Part shown: positions 22,499 through 34,522 of the stretch, in pieces
How the letters are laid out: each line of letters starts with the position of its first letter
Position numbering within the stretch: position 1 is the stretch's first letter
Source of the DNA: Acanthacorydalis orientalis
Taxonomy: Eukaryota; Arthropoda; Insecta; Megaloptera; Corydalidae
Reading direction: 5' to 3'
NCBI GenBank assembly: GCA_034766995.1
Contig: CM068321.1
Coordinates: forward strand, 18,080,026 to 18,144,025
Length of the DNA stretch: 64,000 bases
Notes under the pieces: model-generated
Told to the model about the DNA's origin: nothing
The model's input: the letters and a program-made list of their open reading frames with translations, nothing else
Databases searched by the model: none
Program-made: the position numbers and the translations under genes

Positions 22499-24351
22499 TT
22501 TAAAAATACCATAGAAACAAATACATTTGTTTTCCTACCAATACATTTGTGAAGCAATTTAAAATTTAACAGTAATTCATTTTTTTTACTTGTGTAGTAA
22601 TATCAGTGTATTTTAAAATTTAATGAAATCAATCACTTTTGCAATACAAATATATTAATTAAATTTATATTTATTTCTAATACAGAAATATTAGAAATAT
22701 TAATTCACCATTTTAGCATTTTAGCAAAATATTCAGCATTTTTTTAAAAAAATCTCAAATCGTATTTTCTAATGAATTAATACCTCATGATGTAAACAGT
22801 TTTTACGAGAATGTCCAGTAATTATATTTTCTTTATCTATATTCTCAAGATGCTCTGTCTTTGTCATCATTACTGTATGCAAATGTTTATTACAGTATCA
22901 CAGTTAACAAAATTAACTATTCAATAGTTAAATAATAGAAAAGTTTGTCGTGTGTGGGGTACTAATTCGTGTGGAAAACTGAATTTTGTCACAGTACCAA
23001 AGTGTAATTAAATCCATGAGAACAAAGACAACATGAGTTAACAATTGTGTGAAATTGAATTAGTTATGTAAAGTTGTGCGTTATTAGAAACCTACTTCGA
23101 ATCAAAAGATGTCATGAATCAGACTTATTTGCACGTTGAATGATTTCTAAATATTAAAAATACCGATGAGTGTAAAAACTATGTTAGTCATTGATTTAAT
23201 TTCTTTTTGTTCTCATTTTTTTTAAAAAAAACTAACTGTTTTGTACATTTTCCTGTTTTTGAAAGATTGTCTTCTCAGTGTTTTTTTAATAAAACAAACT
23301 ATTTATCAATATTTGATCACTGCATTACTATCAGTATAAAATATTCTTATCAATTTTTGCTAACTTTTTTTTAATCTCAGTTTTTAATTTTTATGATTTA
23401 TACAAAACAGCTTTTTGTCATTAAAAATATAATTTTGTATTAAAATAAATTATTTTTTATATCTAATTATGTATTTCCATTATTCAGTTTGGGTTTTCAT
23501 ATGTTTATAGCAACGAATATACATTTCGGATACGTAATCATTATATACTGTTAATAAATCACCGATAAAACAATGTGATTATATCTAAGTGAAAAAAGTT
23601 AAATATTCATTCATTACCACACGGTTTATAAGGTTTCTTTAAACCGTTATATAAACGCATCTTTTATTTCCCACAGCGACGTTTATCCAATTATTCGTCG
23701 TTAAACATCTGGGAAAATCCGATCCGATAATTCATCATAAAGTTAAATACATTCAAAAAACAAACGCGTTAAATTTTATAACCCTCTCAAATGTACTTAA
23801 ATATTCGTGACCTAAAAAATTTACCATAGTATTAACAGACCCGCTTAAAACAATAATAGAATAGGAAAAAAATTGAAAAAAGTACCTTTTAATTATACCT
23901 GAATATGAAAAAAAGACTTCCTATTCAAATAAAACGATTCTCTCACGGTCGAATCGAAATGGATTTTAGACAGAAAAAAATGTACACATTCGTCTGTACA
24001 GACTGTGATCGTTTTAACAACAATACGCATAATTTTTGTAAGAGAAATTTCAATGGTGTGTTAATTGGCGTACGATTAACAGATGCCATTAAAATGTTTA
24101 TGAAATAGGTATACGTTTATCGAGATATCATCTTCGAGAGCGATCGTGCGTTGGCAGATGTGTGTCTAATGGATTTTGAATTGTGATCTTCGATGGGCGA
24201 ACTAACCTATTTGGTGAGAAATCTGTAAACGTTAGCGAGGAATAGAGCACGTCGTCCGGAACTGTCTATCCGGAAAATTGAATCGATTAAAGTCCCGGGA
24301 CAAAGACATTTGACATGACATACACTGTATATCAATTTATGTTTCGATGTA

Positions 24352-24368
24352 TGTATATATATATATAC

Positions 24369-24411
<43 letters not shown>
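24352..24411. repeat. (TA)n microsatellite
   Basis: An interrupted TA run of about 60 bases. Confidence 0.95.
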
Positions 24412-24413
<2 letters not shown>

Positions 24414-24580
24414 GTCTGAAAATAAATACAAAGTTAAATAACAAATAATAGAGGAATTTGAAAATAAAGTAATCTTATATAAGGAATAATATTTTCTGAG
24501 CTTACTACCTTTTTATTATTATATTTGATCCTTATTTTTTTTTCTTGCCTGGTGAATTGAAAAAAATGTTCGAAAATCTA

Positions 24581-24661
24581 TTATTCTGTAATTTAATTTA
24601 TTCATTTTGTCATTGTATTTCAAAGAATTTGTCAATATCAACAACATTTCATATTTGTTTT
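24581..24661 (+). repeat. Dispersed repeat, copy 1 (pair with 27243-27324)
   Basis: The segment TTATTCTGTAATTTAATTTA and the next 60 bases recur at 27243-27324 in the same orientation with roughly 85-90 percent identity by eye. It is non-coding and the family is unknown. Confidence 0.65.
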
Positions 24662-25328
24662 CCCGAGTTCAAGTTTTTTCAATTTTAGTTTTTATTGTAT
24701 TATAAATTTGTATTTTATAATACATTGAAAGCATAAACATTTTTAGTCAGTGATTAATAGTAATGGAAAAAATGTTAAATGTAATTTTATAGAATTATCT
24801 GATATATTTTTTCATAATTATTGTAGCTACTTTTAATTATTTCGAGTAAATCGGCATTATCAATGGGTATTGTAACTATTTACACACTGCTTTTACATTT
24901 AAATGACAAAGATAACTTTTCTTCGAGGAACTTACAACCGAATAATGGAAATAATTTCAATTTTTATAATTAATTGCAAAACTTTATACCTGAATATATA
25001 TTAATTTTTTAATAATACTTTTTCGACAAATATTCATTTCTAATAGTAACAAGTATGTAATATCAATTATATGCTTGATCATATATTCGTACCCTCTACA
25101 GATTTTTTTCGATTCGCACATCGAACTCCTCTGTTCATAAAGTTCTGATTATTTATTACTTAATTTAATTTATTATTGAAATTGGATTCCCATTTTTTGA
25201 GCTCTTCAAATAGATGCTCATTAAGAAATTCATTTGTATTTTTGGAAATATAAATTTGTCAGTACGTAATATTATTTTTAAAAATAATTTTACAAATTAA
25301 TAGGGCAGTGAAATTAAATACATACATA

Positions 25329-25587
25329 CAGTGGCGGACTCAGGATTTAATCTTGGGGAATGAGTTGAAAAGATTTTTTTTTAATATGAATTCAATAAAA
25401 TTCATTAGGCGATTATAAAAATTCGTTTAAAGAATGAAATCCAGTTTTCTTTTCTTTTTAAAAGCTATTGAATTACTTTAGTCGTGGTTACATTAATCTC
25501 TCTATGCATATATAGGGGATAGTGATTTTTTTCCTTTTCCTTTGGGGGATGCCATAGCTCGTTTTTTCCTCCCTGGATGAGCCATTG
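25329..25587. mobile_element. CAGTGGCGG-ended non-autonomous transposon (hAT-like)
   Basis: A 259-bp element starting CAGTGGCGGACTCAGGA and ending CCTGGATGAGCCATTG. The ends are imperfect inverted repeats (about 11 of 16 match). The flanks are CATACATA on the left and CATACATG on the right, a 7 of 8 match consistent with an 8-bp target duplication as made by hAT elements. A CATA-rich locus makes chance matching easier. No coding capacity. Confidence 0.55.
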
Positions 25588-25594
<7 letters not shown>

Positions 25595-25657
<63 letters not shown>

Positions 25658-25740
25658 TATATATATATATATATATACATATATATTTATATATATATAT
25701 ATATATGTACATATATATATATATATATATATGTACATAA
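25595..25740. repeat. Long interrupted (TA)n array
   Basis: About 145 bases of TA repeats broken at intervals by TG/CA substitutions (TATGTACATATA), giving a higher-order ripple and open frames in both strands that are not genes. Confidence 0.95.
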
Positions 25741-26745
25741 ATATATTTGTATCACGAAACATATTATTGGAAAAGTGTTAATGTAGGAGCTCATTGAACA
25801 AATTATATTCAATCATCATTTGATATACGACCTTATAATTTTAAAACATATCAAACTTTCTACGACATCAAATACCTTTTCGAATATTTCAATCGACTAT
25901 TCATGCATCATACACAAATATTATTAATCTGTTTTCCTTAGCTCTTGTATGACATTTCATTATATTTTCACGTGGAGTTTCTTTCAATGTTCAATTAAAT
26001 AGAACGGTGTGCATGAAATTGAAGGATCGTGTGACTTGAACTCAACTGAAACGTCTTCCAACGCATGATCGACGACCAGTCGTAACATGTGGATGATTTA
26101 TATCCAAACTAAATATCAAGTACTCAGTAAAGAGATTCTCATACGTATTTATAAATCGTTGGACGGTGACGGAATAGTAAAAAGATATTTATACATTCCG
26201 TTGTAATTGATCGCGGAAAGCCCTTTTTATTACGGTGTCGAGCGCCCCCTGACACGAATCGTGATTACAGAGACGGTAATGTTCTGCTCTCGATAACTAT
26301 TTCTGGAAACTGTGGGTCAACATTGTAACACATGGATATTTATGTGTGTACCGATGAACGCACGTATAACAGTGAGTTTTTACATTTGAGTAAAATCGTT
26401 GCCTAGATTTTTCGTTCGTGTGTATGTGGTCAAAAGTAGGCTTCAGTCTGTCTATTACCGTTTGAAATTCCACACGCACGTGGTTAAGTATGTGCTGTAA
26501 GCAGATGCGAAATAGATTTTGTCGATGATACTTTCGTGTATTGAATCGAATACGTTATGTATTTTTATCGATTTCGAATTGATAATGTTTTTTTTTTAAA
26601 AAAAATATGAATATTAGAATAAATCAGTAAGAAATATAAAAGTGTTGTTGTTAATTTCATCACGAAATGTCAATAGCGAAACAGAAAAATCTTTTTTGCA
26701 AATAAATGAATATATTTACTGTTAAAAAATATAATTATAAAATTA
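25741..26745. other. Non-coding stretch with a mixed-composition patch
   Basis: AT-rich with a more GC-rich patch at about 25995-26480 (for example TGTCGAGCGCCCCCTGACAC near 26236-26255). No gene is supported. It may be a regulatory island. Confidence 0.4.
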
Positions 26746-26885
26746 TACTTTTACAAATGAATTATTTTTTCATTCCACAAACCACATTTTTTTGTCCGAA
26801 ATATTTAATAAATCATTATTGATCATTTTTGATTGTTGTTTATGCGATTTTCTCATTCTCAAAACGTGAAGATACAGAAAACTTT
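26746..26885. mobile_element. MITE family A, partial copy
   Basis: Begins ACTTTTACAAATGAATTATT and continues with TTCCACAAACCACA, matching the TIR of the better copies at 38101 and 40286. It also has the internal family motif TTGATCATTTTTGATTGTTG at about 26819. The right TIR was not found. Confidence 0.5.
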
Positions 26886-26925
26886 TATAAAATCATAACT
26901 GTTTGTTTTTTATAACGTACTGATG

Positions 26926-26967
26926 GTTTTCATCCCTTTGGATTATTTGAGTTTCTGTTTTTACTAG

Positions 26968-27034
<67 letters not shown>

Positions 27035-27039
27035 ATGTA

Positions 27040-27084
<45 letters not shown>

Positions 27085-27182
27085 ATATATATATATATGT
27101 GCCATTTTCAGTTAGATTTAGATAACTGATCCATTATCCGATCTAAATCTATTTGAAAATAGCATCAGTGATGAAAATAGTC
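26926..27182. mobile_element. Family B relative split by a (TA)n array
   Basis: The left end (TTTTCATCCCTTTGGATTAT, then TTTTTACTAGTTTCA) resembles the left arm of the fold-back at 13561. The right end CAGTGATGAAAATAG is its short inverse. The middle is a 120-base (TA)n array followed by a near-perfect palindrome (about 27103-27160) with arms ATTTTCAGTTAGATTTAGAT and ATCTAAATCTATTTGAAAAT. Confidence 0.5.
26971..27098. repeat. (TA)n array
   Basis: About 128 bases of TA units with several GTA/ATG interruptions. Confidence 0.95.
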
Positions 27183-27242
27183 GTGGAAGACAAGTGATTC
27201 CAACGGATGAAGAATACAAAATTATTTGTATAGAATCCTTGA

Positions 27243-27324
27243 TTATTCTGCAATTTAATTCATTCATTTTGTCGTTTCATTTAAAAATAATTTGTCAATA
27301 TCAACAATATTTCATATTTGTTGT
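27243..27324 (+). repeat. Dispersed repeat, copy 2
   Basis: Direct counterpart of 24581-24661. The core shared words are TTTGTCAATATCAACAA and ATTTCATATTTGTT. Confidence 0.65.
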
Positions 27325-27753
27325 CATGATTGTTCTCCAGTATTTGTTTTCTACGACTATTTTCACATATGTCCTCTCTAGGAAATTTATTTAAACAGAA
27401 AGTTTAAAATATCTACTTGATAATGACGAATATCAAAATTGATAAAAGAAAAAAAGTCCTGTAAAAGTAGCTTCAGTTATTCAATTGAAACGACTGTAAA
27501 TAGTGGGGGCACACAAAAAATTACATTAACAGTTTTAACTCACTGCGCGATAGCCTTCTGAAAGATAATGTCTTTAAAATTAGATTCGTTTTAATTATAG
27601 ATTGATATTTTCCTTAATAATAGGTTGAAGTTATTGTTCGAACTTATTAATTAAATATAATATACATATACAGTATTTATTTTACCTTCGAAAATTATGA
27701 TTTTCTTAATAACATGTTGTTCGAAGATCCATTCTTCTTATTAAGTGAAATAT

Positions 27754-27756
<3 letters not shown>

Positions 27757-27820
<64 letters not shown>
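27757..27820. repeat. (TA)n microsatellite
   Basis: About 32 uninterrupted TA units. Confidence 0.95.
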
Positions 27821-27823
<3 letters not shown>

Positions 27824-28109
27824 AAATTGAAATTAACCAGTATAACGAGATTAAAAAAAACACTGATATTTTTTTCTATAAAACATTTAATGTTGTTTTT
27901 TTGATATGTGTGGCCTTTGTAAATCATAATGGATAACAATGTATATATTTTAATAAGAAGTAGATGTAGACTGCCTATGCAATATTGTGTGTGTGTGTGT
28001 TTTTTTATTGAAACTTATTTTGTTCATCAATAAAGAAATTATTTCATTGGAAAATCTTCACAAGGTAAAAAATAATAATTCTTATTTAACGATATATAAC
28101 AACAACATT

Positions 28110-28430
28110 CGTTTTGCTATCCGAGCGAAGAAATGAACAGGAAGCCAGTAAAGTACATACAAACACACACTCCGACTACTTTCTCTGACGTCCTTGCTGC
28201 CGTCGCACATCTTTTGTCCGCTCGTGGCTGCTCATCACTTTCTCTGCTCGCTACGACGAGAGATATTTAGTGTAAGGGCACCGCAGACTCAGAATACTGT
28301 TAGCTTCATTACGCTTAGGTTTTCTGATATGCACACACGTACAGTACAGGTACATAGATAAAGATACCTGCCAGGTTAATAACGCGCATCGTGATTCTGT
28401 CTGCGGTTTCTGTTTTATATCATTACTGTT
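28110..28430. promoter_or_regulatory. GC-richer island, possible promoter or enhancer
   Basis: Composition rises sharply against the surrounding DNA, with non-repetitive words such as GACGTCCTTGCTGCCGTCGC and GCTCGCTACGACGAGAG. No long open frame is present. It could be a promoter, an enhancer or an untranslated exon. Confidence 0.3.
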
Positions 28431-28749
28431 ACGGAAGTGTAATAATCATGCATACGATTCATGATATGTAAATTTAATTTTAATTGGAAGATGTGCATGC
28501 ATATATGAGCGTTTTCTATCTAATTGGATTCTATCAGAAAGTTTTCGAAAATATTGAAATTTGCAATATAATTTTGTTGCGCTTTAGGCTCATAATTTAC
28601 ATTGTTTGTAATTATGCAAACACCATTTTTTATGATTAGTTTATATAAATATAAACATATTTATGTTTATATTCATAGAAACATATCCTTGTAAAATTTT
28701 AAAAATATATGATAATAAAAAAAAATTGTTTAAACACATATAGGTAAAT

Positions 28750-28890
28750 GTAACATACATACAAACATAACATTTGAAATTTTACATGTATAGTAACATA
28801 TAAATAGTAAGGATTGTAAATTGATTACATGTAGAGATTGTAAAACCTACATTTAAAGTTTTAAATGTATGTTTGATGTATGTGATTGGT
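28750..28890. repeat. Imperfect fold-back repeat
   Basis: The left segment containing ACATACATACAAACATAACA and the right segment containing TAAATGTATGTTTGATGTAT are roughly reverse complements around an AT-rich centre, suggesting a decayed fold-back element. The low-complexity CATA content weakens the inference. Confidence 0.35.
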
Positions 28891-29670
28891 TTTACAAATG
28901 AGGTATTTTTATAAAGTTGGTGTAATTGTTAACACATATCAGATATTAGTTCGTTTCTTGACTTTTAGTTGCTTTCAATGTATTAATTTAGTAAATGTAC
29001 ATTACTAATACGTACTGCATGTAGATTTTATTTCTATGAATATTTTTTCTTTTTCTGTTCTCAATAAAATTATTATTGTTAGATATACTTTATAAGTGAT
29101 AACTATTTTGAAATTTATCAAAAATTTATAACAGATAAAGCATTTATTACAGAGTTCTCCGCTTCTAAAGCTTTTTATTTAGAAGTTAAATTGTTAGTTG
29201 CAGGTAATAAATATCGTCACTGTGCATTTTTGAGATTCTATTCTAAATTATAATATATTATTCGTATCTACATTTGATTATTTTATTTATCATATTGGTA
29301 TGCTGTCAAAATTCGTGTACAAAAATTTAGAGCTACATATTTTGTAGTCACAATTATACAGGTTGACGGAGTGGAATATTTATTTTAAAACACAAGGTTT
29401 AATAAATAATTCCGAGGATCTAATGGGGTAAAAATATTTTATTTATTTTAAGGTTTCTTATTAAACGATCGGTCGGTGAATTAAATTTGAAAATAATTTC
29501 ATACATTTTTTATAATTCCAGTGAATATGAATTATGTATTTTAATGTTTATAATCGTTAAGAATATGTTTTTCATTTATCTTAATAATTTTTTACAAAAT
29601 GACTTATATTTTCCCAGTTAATAAATATACGGCATTTTTACTTCTATATTAATTCTTGTGAAATAAAGTA

Positions 29671-29671
<1 letters not shown>

Positions 29672-29726
<55 letters not shown>

Positions 29727-29729
29727 ATG

Positions 29730-29765
<36 letters not shown>

Positions 29766-29766
29766 T
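29672..29766. repeat. (TA)n array
   Basis: Interrupted TA units over about 95 bases. Confidence 0.95.
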
Positions 29767-30527
29767 AATATAATATAAAATATTAATAGAAATATAATAT
29801 TATATTTTGATAAGAACAATATAAAAAAAGCTTTTTGATTACATTTAATTTAAAAATCCACAAATAATATTTTGGTAAGATAACTTTTATGGTATTCAGG
29901 GAGTCAGGTACTAATTTATTTGTAAAAATCTACATTATATTGTCTAACTTTTAACACTGCTATAAATTGATATAAAAATTTTATATTGAACTTTTTTTAG
30001 TATGTATTTTGTTATATAGAATCGTTAACTTTCCATAATCCACGGTGTACATCACTGATTTTAATTCGGGTTTAATACATAACTCACTTTAAAGATCCAA
30101 ACCGCCGCTTCTGAATGAATCAAAGTTTTTGTATTGTTAATAATAATATTTTTACCAAATGTAAAGTTGATATTATAAATTGAATTCATTATTTGGAAAC
30201 GAAGTTTACATTCATTAATGAAAATGACTTTTAAAAATATCTTATATCTTATACATTTTTCTATTTTGCGCTAAAGCTGGGCGACACTGGCTGGAAGTTA
30301 CACACATAAAAAATATTATAAATAATATTAATTATCATTATATTACTTAAAACATTTTTGAAAACTGATTGGCATTTACAAATGTCAAATTTACATATTT
30401 AAATGACATTTTTTTTAAATATTGCATCCACACATCTTGATTCTAATATATAAAAAGTAACATCTGTAAATGAATTTGTCAAGTAGCAGGTGAACAACTT
30501 AATGGTAAATATCATCCATTTATTATA

Positions 30528-30563
<36 letters not shown>

Positions 30564-31028
30564 TATAATTAATACAATGAAAAAGAAGAGCGATGACAAT
30601 GACATGTGAAACTAATATTGAAAACCCGTGAATAAATTACAAATATAACGCAGCTGTCTAAAAGAAAACAAACGTCAATGATAACAGTTTAGATACATAC
30701 AATTTGTATAACACTTTCTTTTTTTTAAACTTATTGTTATTAATTAGGAACGTTTCTTATAAACGAATTCTCGTAATACATCACAGTGTAATTAATTTCG
30801 AACACGCTAAATTCTTCCATGTATGTATGTTGACTGTTATAAAATAATAATTATATTTTAGTACGGTATCTCACGTTGTGCCGATAAGAATGTACGAAAA
30901 TTGAATATTTATTTAATAGGCAATCAAAAATAAATTTACATGCTGAATAGAAAATTGAGGATGATTTTTGCCCAAAGCTTGAATAAATTTTGAGTTTTAG
31001 TTTTGTGTATTATAACATATTGATTTTA

Positions 31029-31034
<6 letters not shown>

Positions 31035-31074
<40 letters not shown>
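31035..31074. repeat. (TA)n microsatellite
   Basis: About 20 TA units just upstream of the RTE-like element. Confidence 0.95.
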
Positions 31075-31078
<4 letters not shown>

Positions 31079-31261
31079 TACATAAATAAGCAAATAAAAA
31101 AGTAAGTGCCTCTTGGATGAATCTATAGGAGCATTACTGACTATATTCTGCACGAACTGGTGTATATGTGTTTTATATGCAATCTTTAGAAAATGTATGG
31201 AAAGAATAAATAAATACATAAAGAAAATAATTGTGTATAAAGCCTAATATATCTTCATTAC

Positions 31262-31679
31262 GGTGTTAAAATGGGGTAGTACATGCGTACCGCACGATGC
31301 CTACTCTAACTAACGTCGCATAGTCTCTCCCACCCAATTTCGACTCTCACCCCCAAGTGGTTAATCCTGGTAACCTCACTCAAGATCGGGTAACTCTGAT
31401 GGCAACAGGGATCAGGGCTAGCGAGAGCGAAAGAGGTTGAGCTCGGGGCTAACAACCCCACCTCGTAAAACAACAAACGTTACTAAACCTCAAAATAAGC
31501 GAACACTGGATGGGTTTAACGGCAAACAATCACTAATATATAATTTAGATTTGATTTTTGATCCAATGGAACTGTTGTAAGAAATTGGAAAAGGACTACC
31601 AGGCAAAGGGATGTCTGGAGGCAGAAATTGAGAAGGCGAAGGCTCGATTTCGGCGTTAGCGCCATCGAAGAAGAAGAAG
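31262..31679 (+). mobile_element. Internally deleted RTE-like element (5' head joined to 3' tail)
   Basis: A compositional island in AT-rich DNA. The last 130 bases (about 31550-31679) match, by eye, the 3' tail of the RTE fragment at 7250-7400: AGAAATTGGAAAAGGACTAC, GGATGTCTGGAGGCAGAAA and a final (GAA)n after CCATC. The first part (about 31270-31490) includes GGCAACAGGGATCAGGGCTA and CTCGGGGCTAACAACCCCAC. From general knowledge this resembles the 5' untranslated region of insect RTE-like elements. The reverse transcriptase region is absent, so this looks like a non-autonomous head-plus-tail derivative. No clear target duplication was seen. Confidence 0.6.
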
Positions 31680-31814
31680 TATATTTTGACTGAACCTAAG
31701 TTAATCAAAATCGACCTATAAAAAATTGATGTCTTCGGAAATTCGTCATCTCAGAAAAATCGAATCGTTGATTGAATTTGAATCATGCTGTAATTACAAT
31801 TAAAAAAATGATAT

Positions 31815-31960
31815 TTAACTTCACAAACTTATTTTTCATTCACACTACAAGTTATAAAAATATTCTGATGGAAAATATTCAATAATTAATTATTGATCAT
31901 TTTTGAGTGTTGCTTCTGCATATTTCAATGGCGAGGCGGTCAACTTCAAAGAGCTGAAGT
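31815..31960. mobile_element. MITE family A, partial copy
   Basis: Has AACTTCACAAACTTATTTTT at the left, matching the family TIR loosely, and the internal motif ATTATTGATCATTTTTGAGT followed by GTTGCTTCTGCAT. The right end was not located. Confidence 0.45.
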
Positions 31961-32639
31961 ATTGATTTTAATTTAAAAAGCATCACCAAAATTAATATCA
32001 GTACATTATACAATTAATATCTAATTAGATTTCATCTATCGCAATGATGAATCATTTAACTATTCCATTAATTTTCAAATTCCGCATAGAAAGTTTACTC
32101 TATGGTATTATGTAAATATCTTATGAAAATATTTGTGGATGAGATCAAATAAATCGTAACCTTTTAAAAACAGCAGGGTACTCTATATTATTACATTTTA
32201 AGAAAAACATTTATAGCAAAAATATATATCAGAAGTAAACACAAAAAGTATAATTCCTTTTTTTTTATTTTAATATAAACCAGTTACAGTAAGTTGTATG
32301 CTTATATCAATAACACATTTATTGTGTCTAGGCATAATATTTAGTTTAGTTTCAGGAATTTATTTCAATGGTAAATCAAAGAAATTAAAAAGAAATGTGA
32401 ACGATTTTACCATTCATACCTTTTTTTAATCATCTGACAATTGTTTCGACAAATATCTGTTACAGTCCTTTTGGTAACTGAATCCATCTTGAAAAATATT
32501 CCATTATGTGCTTTGTGAAAGATTAAATTTCATCCAATTTAATAAGAAAGACATCTGTCTAATCGCTTTGCTGCATAGATGTTACAATCTTTGACATCTA
32601 CCTGAAGATTGTACAGATAAAGAATTTAGTAATGGAGAA

Positions 32640-32690
32640 CAGATACTCAGATAATTATAAAGATGGAAGAACATTAAGACAATATTTCAT
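32640..32690. repeat. Family B arm fragment
   Basis: GGAGAACAGATACTCAGATA matches the right arm of the fold-back at 13561 (GGAGAATAGATACTCAGATG), with further loose similarity on its right. Confidence 0.45.
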
Positions 32691-33943
32691 ATATAGTTTA
32701 TATTTCATTAATTATATTAGAAACTGTGAAATGAAACCTGACTGGGATTGGTATCTCTCCTTATACAATACATTTCATGAAATTATAATGAAATGAAAAA
32801 ATAAACTTTTTTGAAAGTTCAAAAATTATGTATTGATAATAATTACTGCTATTTTTATATACTTTCTATGTCTGATAATTATTAAATTTACATTTTTTTG
32901 TTCTAATTAAAACCATGTCAAACATTCTGACTGCTTGACATTTAGATTAAAATGAATAAGACAATAAGTAAATCGTTTAATAACTGATTTATGTAGAAAC
33001 AAAATACAGATAAAATAAGTAATAAATTGTTACGCAGTTTATCTTTGAGCGGAACGTTTAAAGGCAGGCGAACGTGCTGAACTTTAGTTATTATACACTT
33101 AAAACAACCTTTCTCCTTAGTGATCGAACAATCTCTCTGCCTTTTTTTTTGTTGTTGTCAATATTTTATTACTAACGTGTTAGATTATTACCGTATCTTA
33201 TTAACGTGAATACGAATCGTTGAAAAATAATACAAAAAAAATAATAACCTTGTATATCGTAAATAGGTATTTAAATTTAAAATCTAGTATTTATGTTTAA
33301 TAATTGACGATTTCTCTCGAATGTTAAATCATATTTTGTATAGTTGTTTTCTTTTAAAAAAATCTTATCGTTCGAGTATCAAAAAAATAAAAAAAACATG
33401 TATTTCTTTAATTGAGATTTCGAGATATTGGACGTGTTTAAGAAACAGTTGTATTTCTGTTTATAATTAACTTAATTACAAGATAAACAGTTTTAAACAT
33501 AATCCTTTGTTATTCGCATGAAAATGACGAGAATTTAAAAATAACGTGCGAACTCATGACAAATTATCTTCAATTATTATAAAAGAAGTCACGTTTGAAA
33601 TAATTTTCAACTTTCATAGAACGTGAACATTTTTATAAAATATGAATTTTTATTCCCAAGTATAATTTCCTGTTCTTAAATAATTTTGTACAATTTAACA
33701 GTTTAATAATTTGTCATGTCAGTTTAATGAATTGTATAATGATTTTATGATTTTTGGAACTTGTACTCGCATGTATATTTAAATAAGATCAGAGATGAAT
33801 GTATGATTAAAGAGTTCATTAAAAAATATGTTTATTTTTACAAAATATTTAATGAGATGACTATTATTAAAATTTTAATGAACGGTATGTATGTATACAT
33901 AAATGTGTAATTAAATCCAATTAGGGTTTCGCAACGCACACGA

Positions 33944-33948
<5 letters not shown>

Positions 33949-34000
<52 letters not shown>
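33949..34000. repeat. (TA)n microsatellite
   Basis: About 26 TA units. Confidence 0.95.
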
Positions 34001-34005
<5 letters not shown>

Positions 34006-34522
34006 GTCAAATAAAAACGAAAGTGAAATAATAACAATCATCGTACACCTTTTTCAACCGTAATTGTTGGCCATTAAATCATTCGTTCGGCGATTTTGTA
34101 AACAATAACGTCTTCGTACAATAACTGTATAAATAAAAATGATGAATATTTTAATAGCGATTGTTTAGACGGTGAACGTGTGCTTTTTCCATGCACGGTT
34201 CCCTTAATTGATTGTGTGTGTATTTTTTTTTTAACTAGACGCAAGCATTGTTCTTCCATATTATAATAAATTATTGTTTACGTCTGTCCGTTCTATGACT
34301 TTCGCTTGCACAGTGCTTTCATTATTAAACGACGGATAATAATTAAAAATAATATACATTTTAATACTATTGTTGATGTTTTTAATTGAGTATGTATGTA
34401 CATATTATTTCGTGTTCGTGAATGAGTGTAATTATAATTCTGACTTTGAAATTTTATTGACACACACACGTTGTTTTATGAATGTATTCATAAAGAGACA
34501 CACACACATGCTTGAAATGTTA

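Larger units (their letters stand above)
22499..25328. other. AT-rich stretch with one mixed-composition patch
   Basis: Mostly unique AT-rich DNA. The patch at about 24110-24320 has higher GC (it includes CGTCGTCCGGAACTG and GTCCCGGGAC) and an open frame at 23905-24108 of unknown meaning just to its left. I cannot support a gene there. A (TA)n tract lies at about 24352-24411, and a dispersed repeat at 24581-24661 recurs near 27243. Confidence 0.45.
27821..31261. other. Non-coding stretch with a GC-richer island
   Basis: No gene is recognised. The island at about 28110-28430 is described separately. A weak fold-back lies at about 28750-28890, and (TA)n arrays lie at about 29672-29766, 30529-30557 and 31035-31074. 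A short (GT)n lies at about 27987-28001. Confidence 0.45.
31680..34522. other. AT-rich non-coding stretch
   Basis: No gene is seen. It holds a partial family A element (about 31815-31960), a family B fragment (about 32640-32690) and a (TA)n tract (about 33949-34000). The segment at 34060-34260 is somewhat less AT-rich but has no recognisable coding signal. Confidence 0.45.

Noticed and set aside
23905..24108. Open frame of 67 codons with several Cys (CTDCDRFNNNTHNFCK)
   Set aside because: The Cys/His spacing hints at a zinc-finger-like pattern but is too short and isolated, with no splice context or coding-like composition.
25465..25786. Several overlapping open frames rich in Tyr-Ile
   Set aside because: Translations of (TA)n repeats on both strands; the same holds at 2175, 11963, 20898, 24207, 26893, 27706, 33838, 37597, 37778, 43360, 52331, 54803 and 62715.
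31490..31708. Minus-strand open frame with a proline-rich translation
   Set aside because: It is antisense to the RTE tail sequence; the plus-strand tail match explains it.
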